Positions 49,690 through 59,953 of a DNA stretch of 64,000 nucleotides are shown piece after piece (the first letter of the stretch is position 1; the number at the start of each line of letters is the position of its first letter). Made by a program: the position numbers and the translations under genes. The notes below the pieces were generated by a model that was given only the letters and a program-made list of their open reading frames with translations, ran no database searches and was not told the origin of the DNA. Origin of the DNA: Amaranthus tricolor (Eukaryota > Streptophyta > Magnoliopsida > Caryophyllales > Amaranthaceae); NCBI RefSeq assembly GCF_026212465.1, contig NC_080052.1, positions 13,361,934 through 13,425,933 on the forward strand, in the 5' to 3' direction.

Positions 49690-50498
49690 TGTTAAAGCAA
49701 GTACCAATAATCTTAATGATGACGTTAACTTTAAACATATAATCGAACATGCTTTGTCTTGTACTTTAGAGATAGTCGATAAAGATGTGTCGAATATGGG
49801 TGGTTTAAGGTTTGGAACGGTTGATGAGAGTTGCTTGATCAAAGCAATAAATAAAGAAGCAGAACAGTGAGTGGCTCGATCAACCGCTCGATCGAGTGAA
49901 GTATTGCTCGACCGGTCGAGCGGTGTGGGCTCGGTCGAGCAATGTGTGCAGAACAAGTCAGTAGCTTCTCTGGAAGCTCGATCGACCGAGCGAGGTAGTG
50001 GCTCGGGTCGAGCGGAAGTTCAGCAGACTACTTTGGATTTTGTTTTTGGTCAGAATGTGAAGTGACTATGCAATTATATGGTGCATTACTTCTATTGTTT
50101 ATTATAATGTTTATTGTCATAGTTAATTAGATGTTAATTGAGTTGTTACATGTATGTTTATGGTGATTTATGATGGGATACTAAGAGTGATGAATATCTT
50201 GGCTATAAATAGGATTCATCACTCATAGTGACGTTCACCACAAACACACATATTGTTGAGAGGGCTATTGCATTGTTAGAAACTTGAGAGTGTTTTTACT
50301 TTGCTTTAGTATTTGTGATCTTGAGAGATTGTTCTCAAGATAAGGGTGGTTTATTATACTTGTAATTGTTGAATTCATTATAATAAACTATATTTGAGGG
50401 GGAGGTATTCAAGATACCTCATAAACACTTGTGTTCATTTTGCATTATATTTTTCATTTGTTTTTCTTTGTTAAACCTCTTTGAGGCTTGCGCTTTCA
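49690..50498 (+). mobile_element. Solo LTR of a Copia-type element with target-site duplication
   Basis: It starts TGTTAAAGCAAGTACCA and ends GCGCTTTCA, flanked by TCTAA on both sides (49685-49689 and 50499-50503). A TATA box GGCTATAAATAGG lies near 50201. The GAGGGGGAGGTATTC...ATACCTCATAAAC block near 50400 matches the LTR at 45601-46522, so the two families are related. At 49868-50020 it holds a dense cluster of TCGA-centred motifs. No internal region remains, consistent with LTR-LTR recombination. Confidence 0.82.
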
Positions 50499-50503
50499 TC
50501 TAA

Positions 50504-52000
50504 CAATGCCTTGATCATTTACATAAAATAGACAATTTTTTCTTTTACCTTGTGGAGCATTTAAAATATCCACTTCAATTAATCTCTATACATTCAAAAG
50601 GGACATAGTTTAAACTTTTTGCTCTTCATTTTCAATAGGAATAGTTGATGAAGATGAAATATTATTTAATTATACTAGACTTTGTTGAATTGGAAGGGAA
50701 TTTGTATTGGAGTTACTTATTCTCACTTTTTCTACTCACACATTTGGCAAATAAAGCACCAATACTAATTTATTTTACTCTCTTTGTAATCATGATTCTA
50801 AAATTGAACATTGATGAAGCACCAAGTAGATTTTAGGAACCCATTGGGGGTGAAATTTAACATCAATATCATATCCACACCGAATAAATTATTTAACCAC
50901 TAATTTTCGTCGAACATTATGCTTAATTGCTAGTTTATTCTTAATCGTTCATCCGCAACTAAATTTTAAGAATAATTATTGACATACCCACACCAAATTC
51001 ACTATTGACATTTAACATGTAATCCACATAACATTTCATCTAAAATTTCTAACCTTCTATAATCAATTTCACAATTATCAATCTCTATTTCTAAATACTT
51101 AAATAAATCAATGAAAGACTAGTAAAAATGAAAATATAAGTATTCAAGAATAGACGGTTTGGTTAAAGAGAAAAAATATGAGATTAAGAGAAAAACTAAC
51201 AAGTAAATGTAAAGAGAAAAAGAGTAACAAACACACAGCCGACGCTCGACAGCAAGTAGTAGCAATAGACTCGAGCGTGGTGTTACGGCGACAACGTGGA
51301 TAGTGGCTTGGTGGTTGGCGTGGATGGTGGCCGTGGGTCAACAGTTTGTGGGGTGGAGACTATGGACTGCTGTTATTGTCAGAAACAGAGAGAGAAGAGA
51401 GAGAAGCAAAGAAAGAGAAACATTTTTTAGGGATGAGGTGTAAGTAGAATGACAGAGTAACTGAAGCAAAGAAACAAACTGTGAAGCCAAGAAAAACAAT
51501 CAATTTTTTTTTAAAAAAAGCATGGGTAGAGCGTCCTACCCATTGCACCAACCTACATCCGCCTAAGTTAATCATATAATTTTGGGATTACATCTTCTTA
51601 GCTTATAGAGTATTTGCAACTTATTTTTATCGATTATATGTTAGGGTTGTCAATCAATAAGTCAAATCTAATTTAATATTAATTTTATTTTCTTGCATGA
51701 TTTGTTTGATTTGATCCTTTATTTATTTTGTTTCTTCATTTAATGTTAATTTGATTTTTATTTATTGAACTCTTCATCTAAATTTGATTCTTTGTTTTTA
51801 GTTGTTTGGATTTAGTTGTTCATTTTGGTTTATTGTGGTTTTTCGGTATTTATCTATTTATTGATTTATTAATTCATTTTGGTTCTATAACTGTTGAGCA
51901 TTGAGTAAAAGTGATAACGTAAGAAAAATTATGTACTTCAGACTTGTAATGTTTTTAAATTTTTGTTTTATTTCTTCTATTATTGTTGGAATGATTTGTT
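50504..52000. other. AT-rich DNA without a recognised gene
   Basis: Only a purine-rich AGAGAG/AAAGAG stretch (about 51384-51425) stands out. Short ORFs on the minus strand (51144-51575) look like chance. Confidence 0.45.
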
Positions 52001-52261
52001 CAAAATGGATGAATGAAAGATATTGTTTGTTTCAAATTGATGAATTAAAGATGTTGTGCACATACTTTATAATTTAGTGAAGTCTTTCTTCTCATTGATA
52101 TGGTTTTGGGATGATTTATCTCTAGCTTATAAAGTGTTTAGACACTATTTTTCCTATATTATATGTAGGCATTTGCAATAAGCCTAGCTCGATGGTTTCG
52201 ATCAATTGAACCCTAATTGATTACTCTCATATTCAAAATTGACGGGATTCGCATGGGGGGC

Positions 52262-53118
52262 TGGTTTCGCATGACAGGGTTGCTTATGAAGTGTGTGCAC
52301 CCCATATATTCGTGATTATATACTTGTGTTAACTATAAGTTCAGCTCAATTTAACATGGTTTTATAATCAATTGTTCCAATCAACTGGAAGCTTAATTGA
52401 TTACTCCCACACGCAAACTTGACGAGTGTTCGCATGTGAAGGAGGTGTTGGGGTGGTGTTTCCACAATATTAATAAAATAAAACGTAGTGTGTACACTTT
52501 ATAAGTAATTAAAGCCCTCGTTCCAACTGTCTTATAATTTTTAGATGGTTTCTTCTTAACTTATAATTGTGTTCACCCTATATTTTTTTTATTATTTGCT
52601 AGCATTGACAATAAATCCAACCCAACTTACATTAATTAACAATAATTCTTAGTGAATATTACTATCAACTCAAAGTTGCATTGAAAAGCAAATAGGGTTT
52701 GCATGATGGGGTTGCTTATAAAGTGTGTGCACCCCATATTTTTCGCGATTATATACTTGTGTTAACTATAAGTTCAGCTCAATTTAACAAGGTTTTATAA
52801 TCACAACTGGAAGCTTAATTGATTACTCTCACACGCAAACTTGACGAGTGTTCGCATGTAAAGGAGGTGTTGGGGTGGTTTTTTCCGCAACATTAATAAA
52901 ATAAAACGTATTGTGCACACGTTATAAGTAATTAAAGCCCTCCTTCCCACTGTCTTATAATTTTTAGATGGTTTCGTTCTTAACTTATAAATTGTGTTCA
53001 CCCCATATTTTTTTTTATCATTTGCGAGCATTGACAATAAATCAAACCCAACTTACAATAATTAACAATAATTCTTAGTGAATATTACTATCAACTCAAA
53101 GTTGCATTGAAAAGCAGA
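52262..53118. repeat. Tandem duplication of a 430 bp segment
   Basis: Two copies, about 52262-52693 and 52694-53118, are offset by 432 bp (GTGTGTGCACCCCATAT at 52291 and 52723). Both contain ACACGCAAACTTGACGAGTG, GGAGGTGTTGGGGTGG and ACAATAATTCTTAGTGAATA. Differences are scattered single bases and small indels, so the duplication is not very recent. Confidence 0.88.
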
Positions 53119-53732
53119 AAAATTATCGACCATACTAAACCGTTTTTGAACTGTCTGATTCGGTTCTATGTGATGGTTCAACTAATATCATACTCGATCG
53201 TGTGCATACCTTGACTTGGCTTATTTGTTAAAGGCTTTTTATTTAACCCTTGTGATATGAGTTTGATTTTTATCAGTATCACATATAGAAAGGATTCTTT
53301 AATGTTGCTCTCTTTGTGCCTGTCGGAAACTTTTAATCTTACCCCTAAAAAATATTGTATTGTATCTGCAAATTAACATACGTACTTTTATGGAAAAATT
53401 ACTATAGATAATAGAATCTTTTGATAATTTTCTATAATAATACCAATTTTTGATTAACTATTAATAACACCAACTTAATGGCTTTTTTCTTAGAATAACA
53501 CCAACTTTAGTTTATTAACTAATTTACCAATTTTTTTTTGTCATATAATCTCCTATAGTTTGATTGTTAACATGTTACGGATGTTCTAGGGGAACACCCC
53601 CCTAAGTTAGTATTAATCAAGCTTAATCAAATGTTTTTATTATTGTTGGGAAATAAGTAAAATGTTGTATTATTCCCGGTTTCCTATTTTTATATATCTA
53701 TATAATTATTAAGAGTAAGAGTTACATATATA
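53119..53732. other. AT-rich spacer
   Basis: No gene. A short inverted repeat GGGGAACACCCCCC lies near 53590. Confidence 0.5.
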
Positions 53733-53740
53733 CTATATAT

Positions 53741-54287
53741 TAGGCTTGTCAAACAGATTAGGTTGGGTCGATTGGGTTCGAGTTCGGGTTCGAGTTCAGG
53801 TCATATATAAACAGGCCAAAAACCCCTTGACCAAAACATAAACCGTTTAGTTAATTGGGTTGAAATTCACAACCCTAACCCGTCCTGCAACAAATCAGGT
53901 CAATCTGATTTCAACCACTTAACACGCATATAGTTTTTTGTGTTCATTTTAAAGTTTGTAACATTGATTACATCTAACTTTTTAGACCTTAATTTTGATT
54001 TTTTTTAGTTGGTTATTTTGTATTTACTATGAAACTTAAGAAAATGTTAAATGAATTAAGTTTAGGTTATAATTATTGATTTAACTCAGAATTAAGTCTT
54101 TTAACAAAATAAGCTGTATAGGATTGTTTCAGGTTTAAAATTTTGACTTGAACCCAACCCATTTAACAAACAGATCAGGTCAGCTTGACCCGCTTAATTG
54201 ATTGGATCAAAAGTTTAACCCAATCCCATTTAATTCGTGTAAGATTCAGATTGGGTTAGTGGGTCGGCTTAGCTTTTACCAGGCCTA
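53741..54287. mobile_element. hAT-like non-autonomous element
   Basis: The left end is TAGGCTTGTCAAACAGATTA and the right end, read in reverse complement, is TAGGCCTGGTAAAAGCTAAG. The imperfect inverted repeats share TAGGC.TG..AAA. An 8 bp flank is nearly duplicated (CTATATAT at 53733-53740, CCATATAT at 54288-54295), as expected for hAT. GGGTTGGGTCG-type subterminal phrases occur at both ends. No ORF is present, so it would depend on a transposase made elsewhere. Confidence 0.68.
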
Positions 54288-54498
54288 CCATATATAATAA
54301 TTGTTAGTGCTAAATTATAGAGTACATACAAGCAACGGTTTACGACGACTCTCATTATTCGCACGTGTAATAATTAACAACAATATTATATACTATATTT
54401 CATTTGCGTTTAATAGCTATCCTTCTCTTAAAACCCGATACAAAAAAGAAAAACGTGTAGCTAATACAAACAAATAAGAAATAAAATGTGGTATTTAC

Positions 54499-54546
54499 GT
54501 GTGAGTATGAAGGACTTCCAAGGGGGTTTTGAAGTTAAGAATTTTT
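54499..54546 (-). repeat. Fragment of Copia integrase sequence next to the LTR
   Basis: About 48 bp (GTGTGAGTATGAAGGACTTC on) match the integrase region of the adjacent element at about 56870-56918 with one base difference. It lies directly outside the left LTR. Confidence 0.8.
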
Positions 54547-54740
54547 TGAAGAATAAGGATGAAAACTGTGTTTTTTTGTCTTAATTTCCATTCTGATTAC
54601 AATCCTAATATATACAACTCTTTAGGAACTAATTAGGGAAATACAAGACTTGGAAAACCAGAAATTCCCTAAATACATTTGTCTAATTTGAGTAATCATA
54701 ATATTCACTGAATCATAATATTCTACGATATATTTCCACA
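54547..54740 (-). repeat. 3' LTR of the minus-strand Copia
   Basis: It runs on the plus strand from TGAAGAATAAGG to TTTCCACA. It differs from the other LTR at ATTACAATC/ATTATAATC, TTAGGGAAAT/TTAGGAAAAT and TCTACGAT/TCTAAGAT. Confidence 0.92.
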
Positions 54741-54752
54741 CTCCCCCTCAAG
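54741..54752 (-). other. Polypurine tract
   Basis: The minus strand reads CTTGAGGGGGAG immediately before the 3' LTR, the plus-strand primer site in Copia elements. It also holds the pol stop region. Confidence 0.85.
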
Positions 54753-56696
54753 TTAGGTTATGGGATTCCCAATACCTAACTTGGTTAAAGTAGTTTCGAA
54801 GACTTCAGCGGAAACGGCTTTTGTGAGAATGTCAGCTAATTGATCCTCTGATCTTACAGCGGAAACAATTCGATCATGCTTCACCGGGTTTTCTGAGATA
54901 TCAATAGCTGCTTTATTATCACAGAATAACTTGCAAGCTCCTGTTGGTGGAAAGTCGAGTTCGTATAAGAGTTTTCTTAGCCATAGGATTTCTGTTATTC
55001 CCTTTACTACTCCTCTGAACTCTGCTTCTGCACTTGATAATGCAACTACTTTATGTTTCTTACTCTTCCAAGTAACCAAGTTACCCCCTACAAGGGTGAA
55101 GTATCCAGATGTAGACTTCCTGCTATCTCGATCACCTGCCCAGTCAGCATCCGTGTAGGCAACAAGGTCAAGATGATGGTTTTTACCATAGAAGACTCCT
55201 CTGTTACTTGTGCCTTTCAAGTATCTCAAAATTCTTATCACTGCTTCCATATGTGGAATTTGTGGTAAGTGCATGTATCGACTTACAACCCCAACTGCAT
55301 ATGATATGTCAGGTCTAGTGTGGGATAGATAGATCAATTTGCCCACCAGTTTCTCATACTTTTCTTGGTCAGCTGGTTCTCCTCCTGGTGTTGTCTGCAA
55401 CCTATGATTAGCAACAATTGGTGTTTCCGCTAGTTTGCAATCAAGCATGCCTACTTCTGCTAATAGATCTAAGACATATTTCTTTTGATTAATGAAAATT
55501 CCCTTCTTGGATCGCAAAACTTCTATACCAAGGAAGTACTTTAAGCTCCCCAAATCCTTCATCTCAAACTCCATAAATAGTTTCTTCTTGAGCTCTTTTA
55601 TCTCCCTTTCATTGTTTCCGGTTATTACCATGTCATCTACATAAATGATAAGACACGTGATCTGACTCCCGTCCTTCTTCAGGAATAGGGTATGGTCGGA
55701 ATGGCTTTGTTCATACCCAAATTTCTTCATTGCTAAGGTAAACTTACCGAACCAAGCTCTCGGAGACTGTTTCAAGCCATACAGTGCCTTTTTAAGTCTA
55801 CATCCTTCTCTTGGAGCAAATTCATCTGAAAAACCTGGCGAGGCATGCATATACACTTCTTCTTCAATCTCGCCATGTAGGAAAGCGTTCTTTACATCGA
55901 ACTGATAGAGGGGTCAATCTTTATTTGCAGCTATGGAAAAAATGACCCTGATAGTATCTATTTTGGCAACCGGAGAGAAGGTTTCGGAGTAATCAATCCC
56001 GTAAGTTTGTGTATATCCTTTTGCCACAAGACGAGCTTTGTATCTCTCAATGGTTCCATCTGCATGATACTTTATTGTAACGACCCATTTGCAGCCTACT
56101 GGTTTCTTTTCGGCAGGTAGCATACACTTCTCCCATGTGCTATTTTTCTTTAAAGCCGAGATCTCATCTATCATAACCTCTTTCCACCTTGGATTTCGGA
56201 GAGCTTCTTCAGTATTTTTAGGCAGAGAGCTTGAGTATAGGTTGGTCTGGAATGCCACAGCTGTTTGTGCTAAGTTACTTGTCTCTCGGTTAATAGGATA
56301 TCGAGATCTCTGTGATTCAAACTCTGGATCATACATTCTTCGAGGAATGCCCCTTTTGCTCCTTGGAGGTAATTGGTATCTACAGGGTGAATTAACAATA
56401 CCAGATATGTCATCATTAGTTTGAGGTTCAGGTTCAGTTAATACCTCTTGAGGCTCACAGGCAACCCCTTGATCAAGAGATGCTTCAGACACGGTAGGAA
56501 GGGGCTGAGAAGAAAGTAAAACTATGTTTTCCGTGGCAATATCTGTGGGATTACCTACTTGCTCTTTTTGATCCAAATCATCAGTTACAGAATATGTAAA
56601 CCAGCTCAAGTCATCACATGTAGTCTCCCCCTGAGGACGAGGCTGGGAGTAAAAGTAGGAATGCTCAAAGAAGTCACAATCCATTGTAGTATACAT
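54753..56696 (-). pseudogene. Reverse transcriptase and RNase H of the minus-strand Copia
   Basis: One frame runs from about 56696 to the stop at 54753, with one TGA (55914-55916) where Trp is usual. Visible motifs: ALKKNSTWEKCMLPAEKKPV, ERYKARLVAKGYTQTYGIDY, QFDVKNAFLHGEIEEEVYMH (first catalytic Asp), [28 protein letters not shown] (YVDD), then RNase H with YTDADWAGDRDSRKSTSGYF, SSAEAEFRGVVKG and FCDNKAAIDISENPVKHDR. After HDR the sequence goes straight to IVSAVRSEDQLADILTKA. The block usually present between these (about 20 residues) seems to be missing. Not functional. Confidence 0.92.
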
Positions 56697-57646
56697 TTTT
56701 TTTGAGTTGGATCATAACAGCGGTATCCCTTCTGATTAGTACCATAGCCCACAAAGATACACTTAACAGCCCGGGGTTCAAGTTTGGTTCGAGTAGGTTT
56801 GGGGAGATGGACATACACAACACACCCAAAAACCCGAGGAGGTAAAGAGTGAAAAAGTGGGATAGTAGTGTGAGTATGAAGGACTTCCAAGGGGGTTCTG
56901 AAGTTAAGAATTTTTGAGGGTAGACGATTTGTGAGATAGGTAGCAGAGGCAATTGCTTCAGGCCAAAAATAGGGTGGGACATGGGCTTCAAACATAAGGG
57001 CTCGACTCATTTCAAGGAGAGTACGATTTTTCCTTTCAGCTATGCCATTTTGTTGGGGTGTGTGGGAACAAGAAGTTTGATGAAGGAGACCATGGGTGGT
57101 AAAGAAATTCATCATGTGTTGGTTCATGTATTCCCCCCATTATCCGAGCGGAGTATTTTAGGCTTAGCATTAAATTGCGTGATAATCATATTATAAAACT
57201 TGACAAAGACATCAAAAACCTCAGATTTGTGTTTCAAGAAATATATCCAACACATTCTAGTACAATCATCAATAAATGAAACAAAATACGAGTAGTTGTG
57301 TTTTCCAAACACAGGAGCAGGGCCCCAAACATCAGAATGTATCAAAGTAAACGGTTCACTACTATGAGTTAAACTAGGAGAATAAGAATGTTTGTGACTT
57401 TTTGCAAGAACACATGCTTCACAGTCCAAAATTACAGTACTTTTAGCTAATGACGGAAAAAGACGTTGTAGATACCCCAAAGATGGATGACCTAGACGTC
57501 GATGCCAGGTCCGTAACTGATGATTAGGGAATTCGTGAGCAAGCAAAGTGTGACCCTTTTGAATCGCCTCGTCCACATAGTACAAGCCGTCTCGTTTAGT
57601 ACCATGCCCAATAATCCTCCCGGTCTAAGCATCCTGTACAACACAA
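56697..57646 (-). pseudogene. Integrase of the minus-strand Copia, frameshifted
   Basis: The zinc region (TWHRRLGHPSLGYLQRLF; LDCEACVLAKSHKHSY) and the first part of the core (LIHSDVWGPAPVFGKHNYSY; KILRSDNGGN) lie at 57124-57585. A shift in a G6 run at about 57130-57135 breaks the frame. The core resumes at 57127-56700 with HTPQQNGIAERKNRTLLEMS and YFWPEAIASATYLTNRL, ending GYRCYDPTQKK. A second shift in an A8 run (56698-56705) separates it from reverse transcriptase. A TAG at 57625-57627 interrupts the linker after protease. All breaks are in homopolymers or single codons, so decay is moderate. Confidence 0.9.
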
Positions 57647-59188
57647 TCAGAAGAAGTCATAAGCACAGTACAATTTAATTCCCCGAGTCAATTGACTAAT
57701 AGATAATAACTTATGAGATAAGTCAGGAATTAAAAGACAATTATTTAATTTTAGGGACGGAGAGATAGAAACGGGCCCAGTTTGATCAACATTCACACAT
57801 TCCCCATTTGCCGTTTGGATATAGGTGCGGGTTTTAGGATGGGTGGATAGGAGATCATGAGGGTCAAATGTCATACTATCCGTAGCCCCACAATCAAATA
57901 TCCACTGAGATGAAATCGGTTTACACAGCAAGCTAACTCCTTTTGGTTTTATTTTATGGGTTGTGGGATAGTGGGCCGGTTGAGTGTTGGGTGAGGGAAT
58001 TTGGGCCGGTTGTGTTTTGGGTTTTAGGGTGTTTTTTAGGGTTAGGGTAAGGGTACTATAAAAGGTCCCCTTTTGGAAAGTTTTGGTTTGTTCCCCTTCT
58101 CCTTTTCTCCTTTCTGGGCCGTTTTCTTCTTCCTCTGCGATCTGTTCACCTGTATCACCATTCTCGCCTTTCATTCTGTGGGTTGGTTCATCAATGATAT
58201 CGGGAGAGTGAGAAGCACTGGTGGCCATGTTAGCCTTGCCGCCGGTGCTGTTGATCGGAGCCTTGGTGGCGGCTTTCCGTTGTCGGTGTTCTTCCCACCA
58301 CTCCGGGTAGCCAATGATTTTAAAGCAACCCTCCTTTATATGTCGGCTTCCTCCACAGTGACTACACCTGAGGTGAGTCCTGTCCTCCATTTCACACCGG
58401 AATGATGGATTTGACCGGTGATGTTTGACGGCCAACCCACTCCCAATCTCTGAGGGGTTTTTTCCCGATGATGAAGCGTGAATCATTATTCCACGCCTTA
58501 ATACTTCTCGTCTGATTGTGGCGTATGCCATATCCACTGTTGGAAGAGGATCAAGGTTCAGTAAGTCTTTCTTCTCTTTGTCAAATGTTTCATTTATTTC
58601 GGCCAAAATTTGGGAAAGGCGTTGTTTCTGGATGTAAGTGTTAAAAATGGTGATGTCCTCATCATGTACCATCGGGTTTGGTTGCCGTCGATCTATTTCT
58701 TTCCAAATTGTGGTCAATTTTCCATAAAAGAACTCTAATGGATCTTGGTTCTGTTTTATGTTATTCACCTGTGAACTCAGATCAAAGATCTGGAGTTCGT
58801 CCCTTCCACTGCTCAACAAGACTTCAATTCCCTTCCATAAGTCCTTTGCAACTGTGTAATCTAGAAACTGATTTATGAGTTCAGTGTCTATATTTGAGGT
58901 AATCCATGACAAGATTATTGAGTCTTTTTGTTTCCATGTTTTGTGATTTGGATCTGTAATGTTGGGAGGGTCGTCAATGACGTGGCTGAGACGACCTCTG
59001 CATTCCAAGGCTATCTTCATCATTTTACACCAAGTTGTGTAATTTTGATAGTTTAATTTTTCGGCTAATTTTAAGTTTGGTGAAATGGTTTCAAGGTTTG
59101 TGTTTGGTTTTTGCATCTGCTGGAACATTCTAAACATGTGTTCCATTTGTTCAATGGTTACAATTTGGTTTGGGTTTGTTTCTGCCAT
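57647..59188 (-). pseudogene. gag and protease start of the minus-strand Copia
   Basis: The natural start is probably ATG at 59186-59188 (MAETNPNQIVTIEQ), about 70 bases after the primer site; the open frame extends further up only through non-coding leader. The gag core contains NYTTWCKMMKIALECRGRLS and DLSSQVNNIKQNQDPLEFFY. A zinc knuckle-like CSHCGGSRHIKEGC is followed by FKIIGYPEWW. The protease begins WIFDCGATDSMTFDPHDL, with D-C-G in place of the usual D-S/T-G. The frame is lost at a GGGG run near 57690, after LLSISQLT, where one extra G explains the shift. Confidence 0.9.
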
Positions 59189-59256
59189 TGTTACAGGTAA
59201 GTTTTTAGGGTAGATGATGATAACCAATGGTGTTGCCGGTCCCCGAAAACAACTTT

Positions 59257-59269
59257 GGCTCTGATACCA
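59257..59269 (-). other. Primer binding site for initiator tRNA-Met
   Basis: The minus strand reads TGGTATCAGAGCC directly inside the 5' LTR. Confidence 0.9.
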
Positions 59270-59463
59270 TGAAGAATAAGGATGAAAACTGTGTTTTTTT
59301 GTCTTAATTTCCATTCTGATTATAATCCTAATATATACAACTCTTTAGGAACTAATTAGGAAAATACAAGACTTGGAAAACCAGAAATTCCCTAAATACA
59401 TTTGTCTAATTTGAGTAATCATAATATTCACTGAATCATAATATTCTAAGATATATTTCCACA
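59270..59463 (-). repeat. 5' LTR of the minus-strand Copia
   Basis: It is the same length as the left LTR (194 bp) and adjoins the primer binding site at 59257-59269. It is followed outside by TAATCTAACG. Confidence 0.92.
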
Positions 59464-59658
59464 TAATCTAACGTTTATATCAATTTAGTTATAAAGATTA
59501 TAAGGTTTCTGTTTTGCAAATATTACGAACATATAAAAGTGATGACTAAGGGAGCTACTACATTAGCAACTATATGATATAGATAGAATGCCGAAACCAA
59601 TATTATCTTAGGTAGCACCATAATAATAACTCTCTGGCAACAAATTATCGACATTTTC

Positions 59659-59823
59659 TTATGCTGCAGGTGCATAATCATAAATTGTATAATCACGATC
59701 TTCATCATCATCATCATCATCCCTATCAGGCTCTAGTCCCTTATAGAAATTACGATCTTCACTTCTATAACATAACAGATGATTGATATTAGCATCATAA
59801 TCACGCATATCTACTATATCCAT
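59659..59823 (-). CDS. IMA: IRON MAN / FE-uptake-inducing peptide (IMA/FEP family), copy C
   Basis: This is a 54-residue ORF from ATG (59821-59823) to TAA (59659-59661). It ends DYTIYDYAPAA after six consecutive Asp, a Glu and an Asp (residues 35-42). The last seven residues equal copies A and B, with different codons (GCA CCT GCA GCA TAA). Compared with them the acidic run is longer and a DRDYTI insertion separates it from YDYAPAA, so C is the most diverged copy. The N terminus (MDIVDMRDYDANI) shares little with A or B. An out-of-frame ATG seven bases upstream opens a short uORF. A TATA-like box lies at 59887-59899, a Stowaway MITE at 59954-60225 and a G-box at 60301-60306. Expected role by family: iron-deficiency signalling through BRUTUS and bHLH IVc proteins. 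Confidence 0.82.
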   Translation of the reverse strand: MDIVDMRDYDANINHLLCYRSEDRNFYKGLEPDRDDDDDDEDRDYTIYDYAPAA

Positions 59824-59886
59824 GCACCATTAAACTATCATAAGAGATGTAAAATAAGCACCCATCTTTAAGAGGGAAAATGTTAT

Positions 59887-59899
59887 GTATTTTTATAGA
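59887..59899 (-). promoter_or_regulatory. TATA-like box of IMA-type gene C
   Basis: The minus strand reads TCTATAAAAATAC about 65 bp before the ATG. This spacing would give a short leader of about 30-40 bases. Confidence 0.45.
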
Positions 59900-59953
59900 T
59901 TAAAATATGTACAAAATATGGGCAAGAACAAAATATGATATTACTGACAAGTA

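Larger units (their letters stand above)
54547..59463 (-). mobile_element. Copia LTR retrotransposon, minus strand, decayed (4.9 kb)
   Basis: Two 194 bp LTRs (54547-54740 and 59270-59463) differ at three positions. The primer site GGCTCTGATACCA (59257-59269, minus strand TGGTATCAGAGCC) and the polypurine tract (54741-54752, minus strand CTTGAGGGGGAG) are in place. gag, protease, integrase, reverse transcriptase and RNase H follow in Copia order but are broken by at least three frameshifts and two stops. The flanks (ATTTT and TAATC) do not form a target duplication. Confidence 0.93.

Noticed and set aside
49661..49870. 69-codon plus-strand ORF at the start of the solo LTR
   Set aside because: It straddles the LTR border and target duplication and has no recognised domain.
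51144..51575. Two adjoining minus-strand ORFs with hydrophobic stretches
   Set aside because: Composition is that of a purine-rich repeat read in antisense. No start context, domain or homolog was recognised.
59523..59720. Minus-strand ORF starting with six Met
   Set aside because: It is another frame of the GAT repeat of IMA-type gene C. The correct frame ends in YDYAPAA.
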